This document shows, one piece after another, positions 1 to 5,782 of a stretch of 5,782 nt of DNA. Within the stretch, counting starts at the first letter, position 1. Each line of letters opens with the position of its first letter. The notes under the pieces were generated by a model that did not search any database, was not told where the DNA came from, and worked only from the letters and a program-made list of their open reading frames with translations. Both the position numbers and the translations under genes were made by a program. Source of the stretch: Hyphomicrobiales bacterium. GTDB taxonomy: Bacteria; Pseudomonadota; Alphaproteobacteria; Rhizobiales; Aestuariivirgaceae. The stretch covers positions 1 to 5,782 of the forward strand of contig JANXRO010000258.1 of NCBI GenBank assembly GCA_025356765.1, read 5' to 3'.

Positions 1-32
1 ATTTCAAAGCGTTCGATCCACTGACGAAATGA
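1..32 (+). CDS. 3' end of a second dcd-like reading frame (partial, runs off the window)
   Basis: Read in the frame with codons beginning at position 3, this stretch encodes FKAFDPLTK followed by TGA at 30-32. That is exactly the C-terminus of the complete dCTP deaminase encoded on the other strand at 159-1271. The split first codon (?AT) fits the His that comes next in the intact gene. The copies differ at positions 2, 8 and 14; all three are third codon positions, all are transitions, and all are silent. This suggests that a second, diverged but formerly or still coding copy of the dcd 3' end enters from the left, convergent with the intact gene. Only about ten codons are visible, so I cannot tell whether a whole paralogue, a duplicated fragment or an assembly chimera lies beyond the edge. 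Confidence 0.45.
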   Translation, partial: FKAFDPLTK

Positions 33-52
33 TATAATCTTTTATCAGCGGC
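1..52 (+). repeat. left arm of imperfect inverted repeat
   Basis: Positions 1-52 are the reverse complement of 139-190 at 47 of 52 positions, with no gaps. The five mismatched pairs are 2/189, 8/183, 14/177, 34/157 and 49/142, and all are transitions. The arm covers the last codons of a dcd-like frame, its stop and 20 bp of 3' flank. It begins at the first base of the window, so the true arm may be longer. Similarity stops at about position 52. Confidence 0.9.
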
Positions 53-146
53 TTTCCGCTTGGTATGGTTTTCGATTGCATTGGCAGTGGCGGCATTGCT
101 GGCCTCTGAAATACTGGCCCAAAAAATGCGCCGCAAGCGCCACTGA
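33..146 (+). pseudogene. orphan C-terminal tail of a probable membrane protein
   Basis: The frame ending at TGA 144-146 is open back to the TGA at 30-32. From about residue AAFRLVWF onward it encodes one strongly hydrophobic segment of about 20 residues, rich in Ala, Leu, Ile and Val. It ends in a basic tail, KMRRKRH. A last membrane helix with a positive cytoplasmic tail is typical of the end of a transporter such as an MFS protein, but the family cannot be named from this much. There is no ATG in frame and no ribosome-binding site; TTG at 60-62 is the only weak start. All three plus frames carry stops before position 38, so the upstream part of the protein is absent. The coding look begins where the left repeat arm ends, as expected if a gene convergent with dcd was cut by a rearrangement or a chimeric join. 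It could also be chance coding in a short intergenic spacer. Confidence 0.35.
121..140 (-). terminator. dcd: possible weak intrinsic terminator of dcd
   Basis: On the minus strand, about 20 bases past the dcd stop, GCGC at 140-137 can pair with GCGC at 131-128 around a five-base loop. One A and six T (126-121) follow. The order of hairpin then U-tract is right, but the stem is only four pairs. The T run is also the complement of Gln-Lys codons in the overlapping membrane-protein tail, so it may be coincidental. Confidence 0.25.
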
Positions 147-190
147 TAAAAGATTACATCATTTCGTCAGTGGATCAAACGCCTTGAAGT
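139..190 (-). repeat. right arm of imperfect inverted repeat (dcd 3' end)
   Basis: This arm holds the last ten codons of dcd, its stop at 159-161 and 20 bp of downstream flank. It pairs with 1-52 across an 86-bp spacer (53-138). In a minus-strand transcript, 47 of 52 pairs are Watson-Crick and four of the five others are G-U wobbles, so a long hairpin would still be nearly continuous. In a plus-strand transcript only one of the five is a wobble. Confidence 0.9.
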
Positions 191-1271
191 GCTTCGAAAG
201 CTTCAGGCCTTGCTGTTGATAGTTGGAATTCAGGCTTTGGCCATAGACCACATCGGGTGGCTCGGTCAGCGGCTCATAGACGAGGCGACCTATGATTTGT
301 GCATCTTCCAATATAAATGGCACTTCGTGGCTTCGCACTTCCAAAACTGCTCTGGCCCCTTCGCCATGGCCAGAGACATGGCCAAAGCCTGGATCAAAGA
401 AGCCTGCATAATGCACACGAAATTCACCCACCAACGGATTATAGGGCACCATTTCGGCGGCGTGGGTTGGCGGAATGCGCACGGCCTCGCGGCTGGCCAA
501 AATGTAAAACTGATCAGGGTCTAATATCAGCGAACCTTTTTGCCAGATGGGTTCCCAATAATCCAAAACTTCAAGGCCTGCTTTTTTATCAACATCCACC
601 AAAGCGGAATGGCGCTTGGCGCGAAAGCCAATTGGTTCACCGGCTTTGATGCCCGCCAGATCAACGCTTAAGGCCAAGCCGCCTTCGATGTTTACTTCAC
701 CATGGGTGATCAAGGCTTCCTTGGCATGAAGGGCGCGAATTAAATCATCGGTAGCCAAGCTTGCACCGCTGCGAAACCGAATTTGTGAAAGCCTCGACCC
801 TTGTCTGGCAAGAATTGGAAATGTGCGCGGAGAGATCTCAGCATAGAGCGGGCCATCATAATTTTCGGCCACGTTGTCGAACTCTTGGGCAAAATCTGTA
901 ATCACGCGGGTGAAAATATCTAACCTGCCGGTTGAACTTTTCGGATTGGCGGCAGCAGAAATGCCTTTGGGCAATTTCAAACTTTCAAGCAGCGGCACAA
1001 TATAAACACATCCGGTTTCCAGAACGGTGCCTTCGCGCAAATCCATTTCATGCAGCACAAGATTTTTCAGTTTTTCTGCAACGGTGAATTTAGGCCCTGG
1101 CAGAAAAGAAGCCCGAACACGATAGGCTTTTGGCCCCAGGCGCAAATCCAAACTTGCGGGTTGTATCTGATCATGATCAACTGGTTTTGCCAGTTTGATA
1201 AAACCTTGATCGCAAAAAAGCGCAATTTGTTTTGCAGGCAAAATGCCCGCTTTATGAGATGTTGAAACCAT
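159..1271 (-). CDS. dcd: dCTP deaminase, double-length alphaproteobacterial type
   Basis: This cytoplasmic enzyme converts dCTP to dUTP and ammonia, feeding dUMP for thymidylate synthesis. The 370-residue protein is about twice the usual Dcd length (about 190) and reads as two fused Dcd-like halves, as is known for alphaproteobacterial members. The N-terminal half has QPASLDLRLG (37-46), the KSSTGR phosphate-binding motif (111-116) and Glu145 in AEIS. The C-terminal half has AGFFDPGFG and AVLEV, whose Glu311 aligns with the catalytic Glu of E. coli Dcd (VLEF), then the Dcd-type tail YQQQGLK (351-357). The second half lacks a KSS-like motif, so the halves probably contribute different parts of the active site (inference). 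I chose ATG 1271-1269 because it gives the family length and starts shortly before GILP. The frame stays open 60 codons further upstream, but that extension is not protein-like and runs into the divergent permease gene. An AAAAGGG lies only 3 bases before the ATG, a short spacing. The last codons form the right arm of an inverted repeat. Confidence 0.93.
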   Translation of the reverse strand: MVSTSHKAGILPAKQIALFCDQGFIKLAKPVDHDQIQPASLDLRLGPKAYRVRASFLPGPKFTVAEKLKNLVLHEMDLREGTVLETGCVYIVPLLESLKLPKGISAAANPKSSTGRLDIFTRVITDFAQEFDNVAENYDGPLYAEISPRTFPILARQGSRLSQIRFRSGASLATDDLIRALHAKEALITHGEVNIEGGLALSVDLAGIKAGEPIGFRAKRHSALVDVDKKAGLEVLDYWEPIWQKGSLILDPDQFYILASREAVRIPPTHAAEMVPYNPLVGEFRVHYAGFFDPGFGHVSGHGEGARAVLEVRSHEVPFILEDAQIIGRLVYEPLTEPPDVVYGQSLNSNYQQQGLKLSKHFKAFDPLTK

Positions 1272-1385
1272 GTGCCCTTTTGGCGGGAAAGGCCTTGGCC
1301 TTGCAAGCCCCTTTGAGAACACGTGGAAAACTCGCGAAATTAATGTGAGACAGGTTGAATTTGCTCTGCTAGGGTTTTTACAAAA

Positions 1386-1401
1386 CAAGCCAAAGAGCTT
1401 G
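1386..1401. promoter_or_regulatory. small dyad (CAAGC-6-GCTTG) before the permease ribosome-binding site
   Basis: CAAGC at 1386-1390 and GCTTG at 1397-1401 form a perfect 5-bp inverted repeat around a six-base loop. It ends five bases before the Shine-Dalgarno sequence of the first permease gene. It could be half-sites for a repressor or a weak leader hairpin. A dyad of this size can easily occur by chance. Confidence 0.2.
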
Positions 1402-1406
1402 ACGTG

Positions 1407-1413
1407 AAGGGGG
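1407..1413 (+). promoter_or_regulatory. ribosome-binding site of the first permease gene
   Basis: AAGGGGG lies 8 bases before the ATG at 1422. Strength and spacing are good, which fixes the start of the transporter operon's first gene. The two downstream genes have no comparable site and probably rely on translational coupling. Confidence 0.75.
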
Positions 1414-1421
1414 TGGTGTAG

Positions 1422-2393
1422 ATGAATTTGGTTCTTAAAACCGTGTTGCAACGATTGGGCTTGGGGTTAATCACTCTCTTTGCCGTTTCGATTATTATTT
1501 TCTCGTCGCTGCAAATGCTGCCGGGCGGTTATGCTCAAAATATTCTGGGCCAAGGTGCCACGCCTGAAACTGTCAAGAATTTCAACCATGAACTGGGCCT
1601 CGATAGGCCAGCCACCGTGCGGTATGTTGAATGGATTGGCAATGCCGTTCGCGGAGATTTTGGCAATTCTTATTCTGGCACGACAGGCACAATTAAACGC
1701 AGCGTTTCGGCAATCATTGGCCCGAGGCTTTTCAACACATTTTTTCTGGCGTCAATGGCGGCAATCATTGCGGTTCCACTTTCATTAGCTTTGGGCTTGT
1801 TGGCGGCACTTTATCGCAACTCGTGGTATGATCGCATTATCAACTCGGTGACGCTGACCACAATTGCAATGCCGGAATTTTTTATTGCTTATATTCTGGT
1901 ATTTGTTTTTGCGGTTAAGCTGCGGTGGTTTTCTCCCTTGTCCACAGTTGGCGAACACACGCCGTTTCTTGAGCATATCTATCGGGCCGCTTTACCGGCA
2001 TTGACCATGACATTGGTGATTGTTGCACACATGATGCGGATGACACGCGCTTCTGTGCTCAACTTGCTTTCAAGCCCTTATATTGAAATGGCCCAGCTTA
2101 AAGGCGCTTCAAAGGCTTATGTTATTTTGCGCCATGCTTTACCCAATGCGTGGGCGCCTATTGCCACGGTTGTTGCATTCAACCTGGCTTATCTTGTTGT
2201 TGGTGTGGTTGTTGTTGAAGTGGTTTATGTTTACCCCGGCATCGGCCAAATGATGGTGGACGCCGTTTCCAGCCGCGACATGCCCGTTGTGCAAGCTTGC
2301 GCTTTGATCTTTGCTGCTACTTACATCACGCTGAACTTATTGGCCGATATTATTTCGATCACGACAAACCCAAGATTGTTGCATCCAAAATGA
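1422..2393 (+). CDS. peptide/nickel-type ABC transporter permease, DppB/OppB/YejB-like
   Basis: This is one of the two inner-membrane channel subunits of a Dpp/Opp-family importer. The 323 residues are close to full family length. After a short cytoplasmic N-terminus comes a first helix (about 12-31, ending at LPGG). A periplasmic stretch (about 32-100) includes the typical ELGLDRP and GDFGNSYS segments. Five more hydrophobic segments follow at about 103-130, 139-167, 188-208, 247-270 and 289-313. The EAA loop that docks to the ATPase is clear at 222-242 (EMAQLKGAS, then RHALPN), with the conserved Gly at 228. ATG 1422 is set by a strong ribosome-binding site. This is the first gene of a three-gene operon, and its stop overlaps the next start by 4 bp (ATGA). 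No substrate-binding-protein gene precedes it, although one often does in such operons. The substrate (peptides, opines or other small solutes) cannot be read from a permease. Confidence 0.93.
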   Translation: MNLVLKTVLQRLGLGLITLFAVSIIIFSSLQMLPGGYAQNILGQGATPETVKNFNHELGLDRPATVRYVEWIGNAVRGDFGNSYSGTTGTIKRSVSAIIGPRLFNTFFLASMAAIIAVPLSLALGLLAALYRNSWYDRIINSVTLTTIAMPEFFIAYILVFVFAVKLRWFSPLSTVGEHTPFLEHIYRAALPALTMTLVIVAHMMRMTRASVLNLLSSPYIEMAQLKGASKAYVILRHALPNAWAPIATVVAFNLAYLVVGVVVVEVVYVYPGIGQMMVDAVSSRDMPVVQACALIFAATYITLNLLADIISITTNPRLLHPK

Positions 2394-3292
2394 CCACAGC
2401 ACCCACCCCTTTACGTGTTATCAAAGCGCGCCGTACCTATTATGAAAACGTGGTGCGCACCTTGAAAACTGCGCCGATCAGCGCGTGGTTTGGCATGATT
2501 GTTATTCTTATTTATGCAATTTTTGCAATCTTTGCGCCGTGGCTTGCACCGCATGATCAATCTGAAATTATCGGCAAAGCCTATCAACCCGCAGGCGAAG
2601 CCTGTTGGCTGGGCTGCGACCAGATTGGCCGCGATATGTATTCACGTCTTATTTATGGCGCGCGCAACACCATTGGCATTGCTTTAATCACGACGCTGAT
2701 TTCATTCATGGTGGGTGGTTCGTTGGGCGTGTTGGCGGCCCTTCAAAGAGGTTGGCTTGACCAGGGCATCTCACGCGTGGTTGACGCATTCTTGGCAATT
2801 CCGGTCTTGATTTTCGCTTTGATGATGTTGGCCGTAGTGGGCAAAAGCATTGTCAACCTGGTGATCATTTTGGCTCTGCTTGATTCAACCCGCGTGTTTC
2901 GCTTGGCGCGTGCTGTGGCGCTGAATTCAGTGGTGATGGATTATGTTGAGTCGGCCAAACTGCGCGGCGAAAAAATGAGCTGGATTGTTTTTAAAGAAGT
3001 TGTTCCCAACATTCTGCCGCCGCTGATCACTGAATTTGGCTTGCGGTTTTGTTTCGTGTTTTTGACAATTGCGGCCCTTTCGTTTTTGGGTGTGGGTGTG
3101 CAACCGCCCACAGCCGATTGGGGTTCGATGGTGGCTGACAGCAAAACGCTGATCAATTTTCCTGTCACCACGTTTCCTTATATTCCAGCGCCATTTTATC
3201 CTGCTGGGGCCATTGCACTTTTAACGGTGGCTGTGAATTTTGTCGTAGATTGGTTTTTACAAAGAACTTCGGGGCTGCGCGATGGCGAATGA
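2390..3292 (+). CDS. peptide/nickel-type ABC transporter permease, DppC/OppC/YejE-like
   Basis: This is the second channel subunit, partner of the upstream permease. The 300 residues have the DppC layout: a cytoplasmic N-terminus with basic residues (to about 30), a first helix at about 32-53 ending in APWLAPHD, then the hallmark periplasmic segment DQIGRDMYSRLIYGAR (77-92). Further membrane segments follow at about 94-119, 131-165, 217-235 and 271-290. The EAA loop lies at 187-207 (ESAKLRGEK, then KEVVPN), with Gly193. ATG 2390 overlaps the previous stop as ATGA, and the protein from there begins like a normal DppC. A longer open frame from 2297 would lie inside the first permease gene and adds non-family sequence. 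Two cysteines, Cys72 and Cys76, flank WLG just before the hallmark segment, where relatives usually have Thr at the second position. The gene's end overlaps the ATPase start by 11 bp. Confidence 0.93.
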   Translation: MTTAPTPLRVIKARRTYYENVVRTLKTAPISAWFGMIVILIYAIFAIFAPWLAPHDQSEIIGKAYQPAGEACWLGCDQIGRDMYSRLIYGARNTIGIALITTLISFMVGGSLGVLAALQRGWLDQGISRVVDAFLAIPVLIFALMMLAVVGKSIVNLVIILALLDSTRVFRLARAVALNSVVMDYVESAKLRGEKMSWIVFKEVVPNILPPLITEFGLRFCFVFLTIAALSFLGVGVQPPTADWGSMVADSKTLINFPVTTFPYIPAPFYPAGAIALLTVAVNFVVDWFLQRTSGLRDGE

Positions 3293-4910
3293 CACAAAAC
3301 GTGTGAAGGGTGATATCCTTCTCGAAATCAAAGGCCTGAAAATTGACGGCAAGTCTGATGATCAATGGAAGCCCATTATCAAAGGCATTGATTTAACTTT
3401 GCGGCGCGGCGAGGTTCTGGGCCTGATTGGTGAATCAGGTGCTGGCAAATCCACGCTGGGTCTTGCGGCCATGGCGTTTGCTAGGCCTGGCTGTCGCATT
3501 ACGGCTGGCACAATTGTGTTTGATGGCATGGATTTAACTGCGGCTGATGAGGCGCAAAAGCGGGGCTTGCGCGGCTCTCGCATTGCTTATGTTGCGCAAA
3601 GTGCAGCGGCGTCTTTCAACCCGGCACACCGGATTTTGGAACAGACGATTGAAACCGCCATTACCCACAATATCATGCCACGCGAAAAGGCAGAGACAGA
3701 TGCGCGCGATTTATACAAGCGCCTGCAACTGCCAAACCCTGATACGATTGGCACGCGCTTTCCGCACCAAGTGTCAGGCGGCCAATTGCAACGTGCGATG
3801 ACGGCCATGTCGATGTCGTGCAGGCCTGATCTTATCATTTTTGATGAACCCACCACAGCCCTTGATGTGACAACGCAAGTGGAAGTTCTGGCAGCCATGC
3901 GCAACATTGTGGAACAGTTCAACACTGCCGCAATTTATATCACGCATGATCTGGCCGTAGTGGCGCAAATGGCGCATCGCATTATGGTGTTGCGCTATGG
4001 CAATTTGGTTGAAGAGGCGCCAACACGTGAAATGTTGAAGCAGCCCACGCAGGATTATACCAAATCACTTTGGGCTGTTCGCAAGCTGGAAAAACCTGAA
4101 TCGCCCAACAGCGACATTGTACTCAGCATCAACCACGTTGACGCCAGCTATGGCGGCAAAGTTAAAGTGTTGGATGATGTTTCGGTTCAAGTTCCGCGCG
4201 GCCGCACAGTGGCTGTTGTGGGTGAATCAGGGTCTGGCAAATCGACATTGGCGCGCGCCATCACGGGTCTTCTGCCTATTTCGGCGGGCGACATCAGCTT
4301 TAACGGCAAAAAACTTTCGCGAGCCCTGATTGATCGTGATCGGGACACGTTGCGGCGCATTCAAATGATTTATCAATCGGCCGATACGGCTTTGAACCCG
4401 CGCCAACGGGTGCGTGATATTATTGGCCGCCCGCTTGAATTTTATTTAGGTCTTAAAGGTGCCGATCGTGACCGCAAGGTTGTGTCCCTCCTTGAATCAA
4501 TCGAGCTTGATGAAACGTATATTGATCGTTTTCCGAGTGAGCTTTCAGGTGGCCAGAAGCAACGCGTTTCAATTGCGCGCGCTTTGGCAGCCGAACCTGA
4601 GTTGATTATTTGTGATGAAGTAACCTCAGCGCTTGACCAGATTGTGCAAGAAGAAATTTTGAAGCTGTTGATGAAGCTGCAGAAAGATACCAATGTGACG
4701 TATCTGTTCATCACGCATGACATTGCCACCGTGCGCGCCATTTCAGATGAAATTGTGGTGATGCATAAAGGCAAGGTTGTTCAACAGGGTTTGAAATCAA
4801 AAGTTCTCAATCCGCCCTATCCGGCTTACACGGAACTTCTGTTGTCGTCCGTGCCAGAGATGGACCCAGATTGGTTGACGAATTTGTTGAAAAAGCGCGC
4901 GAAGGCCTAA
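3282..4910 (+). CDS. ABC transporter ATPase with two fused nucleotide-binding domains, YejF/DppDF-like
   Basis: This is the motor of the importer, carrying in one 542-residue chain the two ATPase domains that Dpp and Opp systems usually encode separately. Domain 1 has Walker A GESGAGKST (50-58), Q-loop Gln106, signature VSGGQ (164-168), Walker B LIIFDEP (184-190) and H-loop His222. Domain 2 has Walker A GESGSGKST (314-322), Q-loop Gln365, signature LSGGQ (421-425), Walker B LIICDE (441-446), D-loop SALD (449-452) and H-loop His479. All catalytic motifs are intact in both halves, so both ATP sites should work. Each half ends in an oligopeptide-transporter C-terminal extension; the second contains PPYPAYTELLLSSVP (511-525). 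DEVTSALD replaces the commoner DEPTSALD in domain 2, a change I believe is frequent in such fusions. ATG 3282 gives a normal N-terminus (MANDTKR). It lies inside the end of the upstream permease gene (11-bp overlap) without a clear ribosome-binding site, suggesting coupled translation. Its TAA overlaps the end of the convergent aminotransferase gene. Confidence 0.95.
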   Translation: MANDTKRVKGDILLEIKGLKIDGKSDDQWKPIIKGIDLTLRRGEVLGLIGESGAGKSTLGLAAMAFARPGCRITAGTIVFDGMDLTAADEAQKRGLRGSRIAYVAQSAAASFNPAHRILEQTIETAITHNIMPREKAETDARDLYKRLQLPNPDTIGTRFPHQVSGGQLQRAMTAMSMSCRPDLIIFDEPTTALDVTTQVEVLAAMRNIVEQFNTAAIYITHDLAVVAQMAHRIMVLRYGNLVEEAPTREMLKQPTQDYTKSLWAVRKLEKPESPNSDIVLSINHVDASYGGKVKVLDDVSVQVPRGRTVAVVGESGSGKSTLARAITGLLPISAGDISFNGKKLSRALIDRDRDTLRRIQMIYQSADTALNPRQRVRDIIGRPLEFYLGLKGADRDRKVVSLLESIELDETYIDRFPSELSGGQKQRVSIARALAAEPELIICDEVTSALDQIVQEEILKLLMKLQKDTNVTYLFITHDIATVRAISDEIVVMHKGKVVQQGLKSKVLNPPYPAYTELLLSSVPEMDPDWLTNLLKKRAKA

Positions 4911-5782
4911 CAAGCTGCCAGAACCTGGGGCAAGGCTTTGGCCAATGCGTCTAAGTGTTCAGGTGTTCCACAAGAAATTCGTATACAGCGATTCAAGGGC
5001 GCAACGCCTGGCATTCTGATAAATATGCCGTGGCCCAAAAGACCGTCAACAATTTTTCTGGCATAAGTTCCATCTTGGCCACAATCCACCGCCACAAAAT
5101 TGGTGGCCGAAGTGATGGGCTTTAAACCGTTTTGAAGTGCAATTTCATAAATGCGTTGGCGGGATTTTTCGACTTCGCTCACAACATGGTTCAACCATGC
5201 TTGGTCTTTCAATGCTGCCACGGCCGCCACTTGTGAAAGCCTGCCCACGCCAAAATGATTGCGGATTTTATCAAAGGCCTTGATCACATCTGCGTGGCCA
5301 ATGCAGTAGCCCACACGCATACCAGCCAGACCATAGGCCTTTGAAAATGTGCGAAAGCGCAAAAGGTTTTTTCGCCCCACATCAAGCTTGGGCATTGTGC
5401 CAGCGGGCGCAAATTCGCTATAGGCTTCATCCAACATCAGCACCGTTTCTGTTGGCGTTTCTTCGATTAGCCGCTGAATTTCATGTGCTGGCCAACAGGT
5501 GCCCATGGGATTGTCGGGGTTGGAAAAATATAAAATGCGCGGGCGGTGGTGCTTTGCCAAAGCGATCAATGATGACGGGTCTTCTTGGTCGGCAATGTAA
5601 GGTGTTGTCAGCAACGTTCCGCCAAAACCGTGCACATGAAAATTGAATGTGGGATAAGCGCCCAAGGACGTTAAAACTTTCGTGTCCGGTTCAACAAACA
5701 AGCGCACCGCAAGGCCAAACAAACCGTCAATGCCCTCGCCCACGGCGATGTTGTCGACTGATATATTAAGATGCGCGGCAAG
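4907..5782 (-). CDS. PLP-dependent aminotransferase, class I/II, HisC-like (N-terminus beyond the window)
   Basis: This cytoplasmic enzyme should transfer an amino group between an amino acid and a 2-oxo acid using pyridoxal phosphate. The frame stays open to the window edge, giving 291 visible residues; by family length about 70-80 N-terminal residues are missing. ATG at 5743 is internal, since the residues before it (LAAHLNISVDNIA) align with the family. Visible residues, counted from the edge, are: AYPTF near 42-46 (cofactor-stacking aromatic), NPDNP with Asn88, LDEAY with Asp118 and Tyr121, the Schiff-base lysine Lys148 in SKAYGLAG, Arg156, and the substrate-carboxylate Arg268 in RISCGTPE. 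The fold family is that of histidinol-phosphate aminotransferase. However, GEGIDGL stands where classical HisC has a G-N/S-G-S-D type segment, so an aromatic or broad-range aminotransferase is as likely as HisC. The stop codon (TAG on the minus strand, 4909-4907) overlaps the convergent ATPase stop, leaving no room for a terminator between them. Confidence 0.9.
   Translation of the reverse strand, partial: LAAHLNISVDNIAVGEGIDGLFGLAVRLFVEPDTKVLTSLGAYPTFNFHVHGFGGTLLTTPYIADQEDPSSLIALAKHHRPRILYFSNPDNPMGTCWPAHEIQRLIEETPTETVLMLDEAYSEFAPAGTMPKLDVGRKNLLRFRTFSKAYGLAGMRVGYCIGHADVIKAFDKIRNHFGVGRLSQVAAVAALKDQAWLNHVVSEVEKSRQRIYEIALQNGLKPITSATNFVAVDCGQDGTYARKIVDGLLGHGIFIRMPGVAPLNRCIRISCGTPEHLDALAKALPQVLAAC

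Larger units (their letters stand above)
1272..1421. promoter_or_regulatory. divergent intergenic region between dcd and the transporter operon
   Basis: These 150 bp separate two genes transcribed away from each other, so the promoters of dcd (leftward) and of the permease operon (rightward) should lie here. The clearest rightward candidate is TTGAAT at 1355-1360, with TTACAA at 1378-1383 after 17 bp; the -10 match is poor. No leftward promoter stands out. The region holds a small dyad at 1386-1401 and an eight-base palindrome CTTGCAAG at about 1302-1309. I see no riboswitch-like structure and no convincing gene. Confidence 0.45.

Noticed and set aside
33..38. A perfect TATAAT in the left repeat arm, resembling a -10 box on the plus strand.
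   Set aside because: No acceptable -35 element lies 16-18 bp upstream, and no gene starts downstream. The right arm reads TGTAAT at the matching place, so it is probably chance.
189..649. Plus-strand open frames of about 110 codons across the dcd gene.
   Set aside because: They are antisense shadows of dcd with no ribosome-binding sites and no recognisable protein features.
1270..1407. A 45-codon plus-strand frame (MCPFGGKG...) filling the divergent intergenic region and ending at the permease ribosome-binding site.
   Set aside because: It has no good ribosome-binding site, overlaps the dcd start codon antisense, and its composition is not convincingly protein-like. A leader peptide is possible but unsupported.
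1272..1451. The dcd frame is open for 60 further codons, giving a 430-residue protein starting at 1451.
   Set aside because: The extra residues have no family resemblance, overlap the start and ribosome-binding site of the divergent permease gene, and would remove the intergenic region. ATG 1271 gives the family length.
2297..2389. A 31-residue N-terminal extension of the second permease.
   Set aside because: It lies wholly within the first permease gene and is unlike DppC N-termini. The ATGA overlap at 2390 is the standard coupled start.
4442..4774. A minus-strand open frame of 110 codons inside the ATPase gene, and similar frames at 3587-3925.
   Set aside because: They lie opposite strongly conserved ATP-binding motifs, and their translations show no family features.

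Overview
The window looks like ordinary chromosomal DNA of an alphaproteobacterium. The best taxonomic clue is the first complete gene, a double-length (370-residue) dCTP deaminase of the fused type typical of Alphaproteobacteria; ordinary bacterial Dcd is about half that size. The ABC transporter proteins also resemble those of Rhizobiales and related groups. Base composition is moderate and third codon positions are mixed, so this is not one of the very GC-rich members. The genus cannot be told from the sequence.

Layout, left to right. (1) Positions 1-190 hold an imperfect inverted repeat, 1-52 against 139-190, with an 86-bp spacer. The right arm is the 3' end of dcd plus its downstream flank. 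The left arm carries the same 3' end in the opposite orientation, still in frame and differing only at synonymous third positions. The spacer and right-arm edge encode what looks like the last membrane helix and basic tail of another protein, without its beginning. (2) dcd lies on the minus strand (159-1271). (3) A 150-bp divergent intergenic region (1272-1421) must hold the start signals for dcd to the left and a transporter operon to the right. (4) A tightly packed plus-strand operon of three genes (1422-4910) encodes a peptide/nickel-type (Dpp/Opp/Yej-like) ABC importer: two permeases and one ATPase with two fused nucleotide-binding domains. Consecutive genes overlap by 4 and 11 bp. (5) A minus-strand PLP-dependent aminotransferase of the HisC-like fold family (4907-5782) overlaps the operon's last gene tail-to-tail by 4 bp. 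Its N-terminus is cut off by the window edge.

How the genes work together. The three transporter proteins should form one inner-membrane complex: two permeases as the channel and the fused ATPase as the whole motor. No periplasmic substrate-binding protein is encoded in the window, so the substrate is unknown and the binding protein must come from elsewhere. The deaminase makes dUTP for thymidylate synthesis, and the aminotransferase belongs to amino-acid metabolism. Neither has an evident functional link to the importer.

I found no phage genes, insertion sequence, CRISPR array or RNA gene. The one stretch that ordinary annotation does not explain is the inverted repeat at the left edge. It is either a real tail-to-tail duplication of the dcd end or a chimeric join between strain variants, and the window cannot settle which.
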